NCBI GenBank assembly: GCA_003243255.1
Contig: QFQM01000092.1
Coordinates: 1-17,386, forward strand
Direction of reading: 5' to 3'
DNA: 17,386 bases
Origin: Flavobacterium psychrophilum
Lineage (GTDB): Bacteria; Bacteroidota; Bacteroidia; Flavobacteriales; Flavobacteriaceae
Below the pieces are notes generated by a model, which had not been told where the DNA came from, made no database searches, and worked only from the letters and a program-made list of their open reading frames with translations. The translations under genes were made by a program, and so were the position numbers. Shown piece after piece: positions 14,980-17,386 of this stretch; within the stretch, counting starts at the first letter, position 1; each line of letters opens with the position of its first letter.

Positions 14980-14987
14980 CAAATATA
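14980..14987 (-). promoter_or_regulatory. Predicted -7 element of the GlxA-type regulator gene
   Basis: Minus strand TATATTTG matches TAnnTTTG and lies 24 nt before the ATG at 14955, supporting that start over 15006. Confidence 0.6.
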
Positions 14988-15042
14988 ATATTTTTGTCTT
15001 AAACACCCCCTTATCTTGACTTTTATAACACCTTATATAATA

Positions 15043-15073
15043 AATTGTTTAACTTAACTTTGTTTAAGCAATT
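15043..15073. promoter_or_regulatory. Inverted repeat spanning the promoter of the SRPBCC/VOC cassette
   Basis: AATTGTTTAA (15043-15052) and TTAAGCAATT (15064-15073): 9 of 10 positions pair across an 11-bp spacer. The -7 element TAACTTTG (15055-15062) lies within the spacer. TTGTTTAA also occurs as a direct repeat (15045-15052 and 15060-15067, 15-bp spacing), the geometry AraC-type proteins often use. A likely site for the divergent GlxA-type regulator or another repressor. Confidence 0.5.
15055..15062 (+). promoter_or_regulatory. Predicted -7 element of the SRPBCC/VOC cassette
   Basis: TAACTTTG matches TAnnTTTG. It lies 88 nt before the ATG at 15151, implying an untranslated leader of about 80 nt that is very AT-rich. 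No better promoter was seen nearer the gene. Confidence 0.45.
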
Positions 15074-15150
15074 CGAAATAGAATAATACATAAAATAAAT
15101 GTTAATTTTTTAACAAATAAATATCAACCTCAAAAATCAGATAATTCATT

Positions 15151-15594
15151 ATGAGCAACAGAATCATACAAAAAAGCATCACTTTAAATGCCTCTCCTCA
15201 AAAGGTATGGCAAGTGCTAATGGAATCTCCTTACATAGATGAATGGTATGCCGAATTTGGCGAAGACCTTAAAGTAGAAACCGACTGGTCAACCGGAAGC
15301 AAATACAGGGTTGTTGACAGCAATGGTTTAGGTATGGTAGGTAAAATTGCCGAAAATGTGCCGGGAAAAACCTTATCCATCGAATCTGAAGGCATGGTAA
15401 AAGACAACAAAGATGATTTTGAAAGTCCAGAGGCCAAGATGCTCAAAGGTAATCGCGAAACCTATTGGTTATCCGAAACTGCCGGAGGCACAAAACTCGA
15501 CATTGAATCGGCGTGTTTTGAAGAATATGCTGACCTAATGGCCGACATGTGGGACAAAGCTCTTATTAAGATCAAACAGCTTGCAGAAAAATAG
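15151..15594 (+). CDS. SRPBCC-domain protein (AHSA1/START-like), cytoplasmic
   Basis: A 147-residue single-domain helix-grip protein. The opening IIQKSITLNASPQKVWQVLM and the following WYAEFGEDLKVETDWSTGSKY are typical of the SRPBCC/AHSA1 start, and the C-terminal helix (MADMWDKALIKIKQLAEK) closes the ligand cavity. There is no signal peptide or membrane segment, unlike the next two SRPBCC genes. Such proteins bind hydrophobic ligands, and no catalytic residue can be named. First gene of a plus-strand cassette, 26 bp before the next gene and divergent from a GlxA-type regulator. Confidence 0.88.
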   Translation: MSNRIIQKSITLNASPQKVWQVLMESPYIDEWYAEFGEDLKVETDWSTGSKYRVVDSNGLGMVGKIAENVPGKTLSIESEGMVKDNKDDFESPEAKMLKGNRETYWLSETAGGTKLDIESACFEEYADLMADMWDKALIKIKQLAEK

Positions 15595-15620
15595 CATCAC
15601 AACAAACACCAAAACCACTT

Positions 15621-16148
15621 ATGAGAATCCTTAAAAAAATCCTGATCGTAATCGTAATCCTGATCGCATTGCCTTTTGTCATTGCGTTATTCGTTAACAA
15701 TGAATATGATGTTACCCGCGAATTAGTCATCAACAAGCCTAAAGCCGAAGTGTTTGATTATGTAAAGCACATCAAAAACCAGGACTATTACAGCGTATGG
15801 AACATGACCGATCCTAATATGAAGAAAAACTTCACAGGAACAGATGGTACTGTTGGGTTTATATACCACTGGGATGGCAATGATGAGGTAGGCGAAGGTA
15901 AACAGGAAATTACTGCCATTAAAGAAGGGGAACGTGTAGATATGAGTCTGCTGTTCATCCGTCCTTTTGAAGGTGATGCCCATACCTACATGGCTACCGA
16001 AGATGCTCCCGGCGGCACAAAAGTAACCTGGAACATGAAAGGCTACAGCAACTACCCTATGAACATCATGAACCTGTTTATGAACAAACAGCTGGGTGGT
16101 GCCTTTGAGCAGGGACTTACAAACATGAAAAACAACCTTGAAAAATAA
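15621..16148 (+). CDS. Membrane-anchored SRPBCC-domain protein, paralogue 1
   Basis: A 175-residue protein with an N-terminal membrane helix (about residues 5-25) followed by an SRPBCC (polyketide-cyclase-like) domain from about 30. Landmarks include INKPKAEVFDYVKHIKN, TGTDGTVGFIYHWDGN and LLFIRPFEGDAHTYM. The helix with a basic start (MRILKKIL) should anchor it in the inner membrane; which side the domain faces is not certain. It is clearly paralogous to the next gene, which begins 6 bp after its stop, so the pair arose by tandem duplication. Ligand and function are unknown. Confidence 0.88.
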   Translation: MRILKKILIVIVILIALPFVIALFVNNEYDVTRELVINKPKAEVFDYVKHIKNQDYYSVWNMTDPNMKKNFTGTDGTVGFIYHWDGNDEVGEGKQEITAIKEGERVDMSLLFIRPFEGDAHTYMATEDAPGGTKVTWNMKGYSNYPMNIMNLFMNKQLGGAFEQGLTNMKNNLEK

Positions 16149-16154
16149 TACGTT

Positions 16155-16679
16155 ATGATGACCTTGATCTGGATAATAGTAATAGTACTGGGTATACCGG
16201 CAATTCTGGCACTTTTTATACCAAAAGAATATGCTGTTGAAGCCTTTACCTTCATCAACAAACCAAAACACGAAGTGTTTGACTACCTGAAATACATCAA
16301 CAATCAGGAAGAATACAGCAAATGGGTTAAAACCGATCCCAACATTAAAAAGACCCTTACAGGAACTGATGGTACTGTAGGCTACATTTATGCCTGGAAT
16401 GGCAACAGCAAAGCCGGTGAAGGTGAACAGGAAATAACCGGAATTGTAGACGGCGAACGCATTACCACTGAAGTGAGGTTCATAAGGCCTTTTAAGAGTG
16501 TAGCTCACTTTTACATGACTACTGAAGCTGAAAGCGAACATAGCACCAAAATTGTGTGGCGTATGACCGGCAAAAGCCCTTACCCGATAAACCTTATGTC
16601 GGCCATGATGAAAGGTGCGCTGCGCAATGATATGAACATCAGCCTTAACGACCTGAAGCAAATATTGGAAAGCAGATAA
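16155..16679 (+). CDS. Membrane-anchored SRPBCC-domain protein, paralogue 2
   Basis: A 174-residue protein of the same layout as its upstream neighbour: N-terminal membrane helix (about 4-22) and an SRPBCC domain. It shares INKPKxEVFDYxKxI, TGTDGTVGxIYxW, the GEGxQEIT stretch and the FIRPF motif with paralogue 1. Two adjacent Met codons open the frame, so the exact start may be one codon later. It is 6 bp from the previous gene and 30 bp before the VOC gene, consistent with one transcript. The end differs (ALRNDMNISLNDLKQILESR). Retention of two similar membrane-anchored copies suggests distinct ligands or a heteromer, which is inference. Confidence 0.88.
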   Translation: MMTLIWIIVIVLGIPAILALFIPKEYAVEAFTFINKPKHEVFDYLKYINNQEEYSKWVKTDPNIKKTLTGTDGTVGYIYAWNGNSKAGEGEQEITGIVDGERITTEVRFIRPFKSVAHFYMTTEAESEHSTKIVWRMTGKSPYPINLMSAMMKGALRNDMNISLNDLKQILESR

Positions 16680-16709
16680 AACAGCAAACAAACAATTAAT
16701 CTAAATAGT

Positions 16710-17135
16710 ATGAACTCTTTAAATCCGTACCTGAACTTCAACGGCAATACCGAAGAAGTATTCAATTTCTATAAAAGCGTTTTTGGTGGCGAGTTTGCCA
16801 TGCTTATGCGCTTTGGCGAGACTCCCGGTTGTGAAAACATGCCGGAAACCGAAAAAAACGGTATTATGCACATTGCACTGCCTATCGGTTCGAATGTAAT
16901 TATGGGTACCGATGTTCCAAAATCTATGGAGCAGGTAACAACCGGAACCAATATGTCTATAAGCGCAAACACAAGCAGCCGTGAAGAAGCTGACCGTGTT
17001 TATAATGGCCTTAGTGCAGGAGGTAAAGCTACGATGCCTATGAACGATATGTTTTGGGGCGATTATTACGGCATGCTTACCGATAAGTTCGGAACGCAGT
17101 GGATGATTAGTTATAGTGAAAAGTATCAGCAGTAG
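16710..17135 (+). CDS. VOC-superfamily protein, PhnB-like
   Basis: A 141-residue protein of the vicinal oxygen chelate (glyoxalase/bleomycin-resistance) fold, PhnB-like subgroup. The opening LNPYLNFNGNTEEVFNFYKS, FGGEFAMLMRFGETPG and the end MFWGDYYGMLTDKFGTQWMI are hallmark segments. Despite the PhnB name, no phosphonate function should be assumed; most members are uncharacterised. In the family a metal site is formed by His/Glu pairs, but in the PhnB subgroup these are often degenerate; here His55 (MHIALPI) is one candidate. Follows the SRPBCC genes on the same strand by 30 bp. Confidence 0.9.
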   Translation: MNSLNPYLNFNGNTEEVFNFYKSVFGGEFAMLMRFGETPGCENMPETEKNGIMHIALPIGSNVIMGTDVPKSMEQVTTGTNMSISANTSSREEADRVYNGLSAGGKATMPMNDMFWGDYYGMLTDKFGTQWMISYSEKYQQ

Positions 17136-17148
17136 TAGTAAAATCTCA

Positions 17149-17235
17149 TTTTAAACACAAGGCTCTCAAAGTAAACACAAAGAACACAACGCTTTGTGAA
17201 CATAGTGAAGTCCTTGTGAACCTTGTGGTTTAAAA
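17149..17235. repeat. Intergenic imperfect palindrome (CACAAAG/CTTTGTG type)
   Basis: An 87-bp element in the gap between two VOC genes. Outer arms TTTTAAACACAAGG (17149-17162) and CCTTGTGGTTTAAAA (17221-17235) pair with one bulge. Inner arms CACAAAG (17176-17182) and CTTTGTG (17192-17198) pair around a 9-nt loop. Repeats with CACAAAG/CTTTGTG arms are, from memory, common between genes in flavobacterial genomes. The hairpin may lower read-through into the last gene or stabilise the upstream mRNA. Confidence 0.6.
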
Positions 17236-17251
17236 AATCAAAGTCAAAGTT

Positions 17252-17386
17252 ATGTTTAAAAACACCAAAGCATTTAGCGGATATTCGGTAGATGATACCG
17301 CCAGGGCAAAAGCCTTTTACAGCGACATCCTTGGTATTGAGGTAAAGGAGGGCGAAATGGGAATTCTGGAGCTGCACACCAACGGC
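17252..17386 (+). CDS. VOC-family (glyoxalase-like) protein, N-terminal part only
   Basis: An ATG at 17252 opens a frame that runs to the right edge (45 residues, no stop). It begins MFKNTKAFSGYSVDDTARAK and continues with FYSDILGIEV, the usual beta-strand/helix start of a VOC half-domain (xFYxxxLGxEV). The remaining domain lies outside the window. The 116-bp gap from the preceding VOC gene is mostly taken up by the palindromic repeat, so it may be in the same transcript or have its own promoter; no clear -7 box was seen. Confidence 0.85.
   Translation, partial: MFKNTKAFSGYSVDDTARAKAFYSDILGIEVKEGEMGILELHTNG

Noticed and set aside
14956..15006. 17-residue extension of the GlxA-type regulator
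   Set aside because: It contains the exact -7 promoter match at 14980-14987, so it is upstream of the likely transcript start.
15723..16691. 322-codon open frame on the minus strand across both membrane-anchored SRPBCC genes
   Set aside because: It is antisense to two well-supported genes, and its internal duplication simply mirrors theirs. The composition (runs of Phe, His, Tyr and Val) is typical of a reverse-strand shadow.

Overview
This window reads as a chromosomal segment of a Bacteroidota bacterium, most likely a Flavobacteriaceae member close to Flavobacterium. Evidence: AT-rich DNA; no Shine-Dalgarno signals; promoter -7 elements of the Bacteroidota type TAnnTTTG, usually about 24-28 nt before the start codon; two outer-membrane barrel proteins with N-terminal carboxypeptidase-regulatory-like domains; and short intergenic palindromic repeats. 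No rRNA, tRNA, CRISPR array, transposase or phage gene was seen.

Layout. 1-2537 (minus): an RND efflux operon, adaptor then inner-membrane pump; the pump runs off the left edge. A perfect 20-bp palindrome sits upstream of its promoter. 2570-3081: about 500 bp without a gene, holding a hairpin terminator. 3082-3635 (minus): two tiny membrane proteins. 3715-4569 (minus): an AraC-type regulator, divergent from 4755-7004 (plus), a TonB-dependent receptor with a CxxC pair in its plug and a metal-regulator-like palindrome over its promoter. 7022-7094: an intergenic palindromic repeat. 7107-8500 (minus): fabH followed by a hotdog acyl-CoA thioesterase. A clear cobalamin riboswitch (8761-8930, minus) precedes them with its own promoter, and no other gene lies in between. 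9044-11464 (minus): an outer-membrane beta-barrel protein with a strong terminator. It is divergent from 11617-13658 (plus), a histidine kinase/OmpR-type regulator pair. The shared intergenic region carries three GGTTAA direct repeats at exact 11-bp spacing. 13704-13985 (plus): a small secreted Lys/Pro-rich protein. 13990-14955 (minus): a GlxA-type (DJ-1 plus AraC) regulator, divergent from a plus-strand cassette (15151-17386) of three SRPBCC proteins and two VOC/glyoxalase-fold proteins, the last cut by the right edge. A second palindromic repeat lies before the last gene.

How the parts may work together. The kinase/regulator pair probably controls the divergent outer-membrane protein through the 11-bp-phased repeats. 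The AraC regulator and an iron- or manganese-type repressor may set expression of the TonB receptor. The GlxA regulator likely controls the SRPBCC/VOC cassette. The most unusual arrangement is the cobalamin riboswitch ahead of fabH and thioesterase. It is either an unreported link between B12 and fatty-acid chain initiation, or an orphan riboswitch left after loss of a B12 gene. Functions are inferred from recognised motifs and no database search was run.
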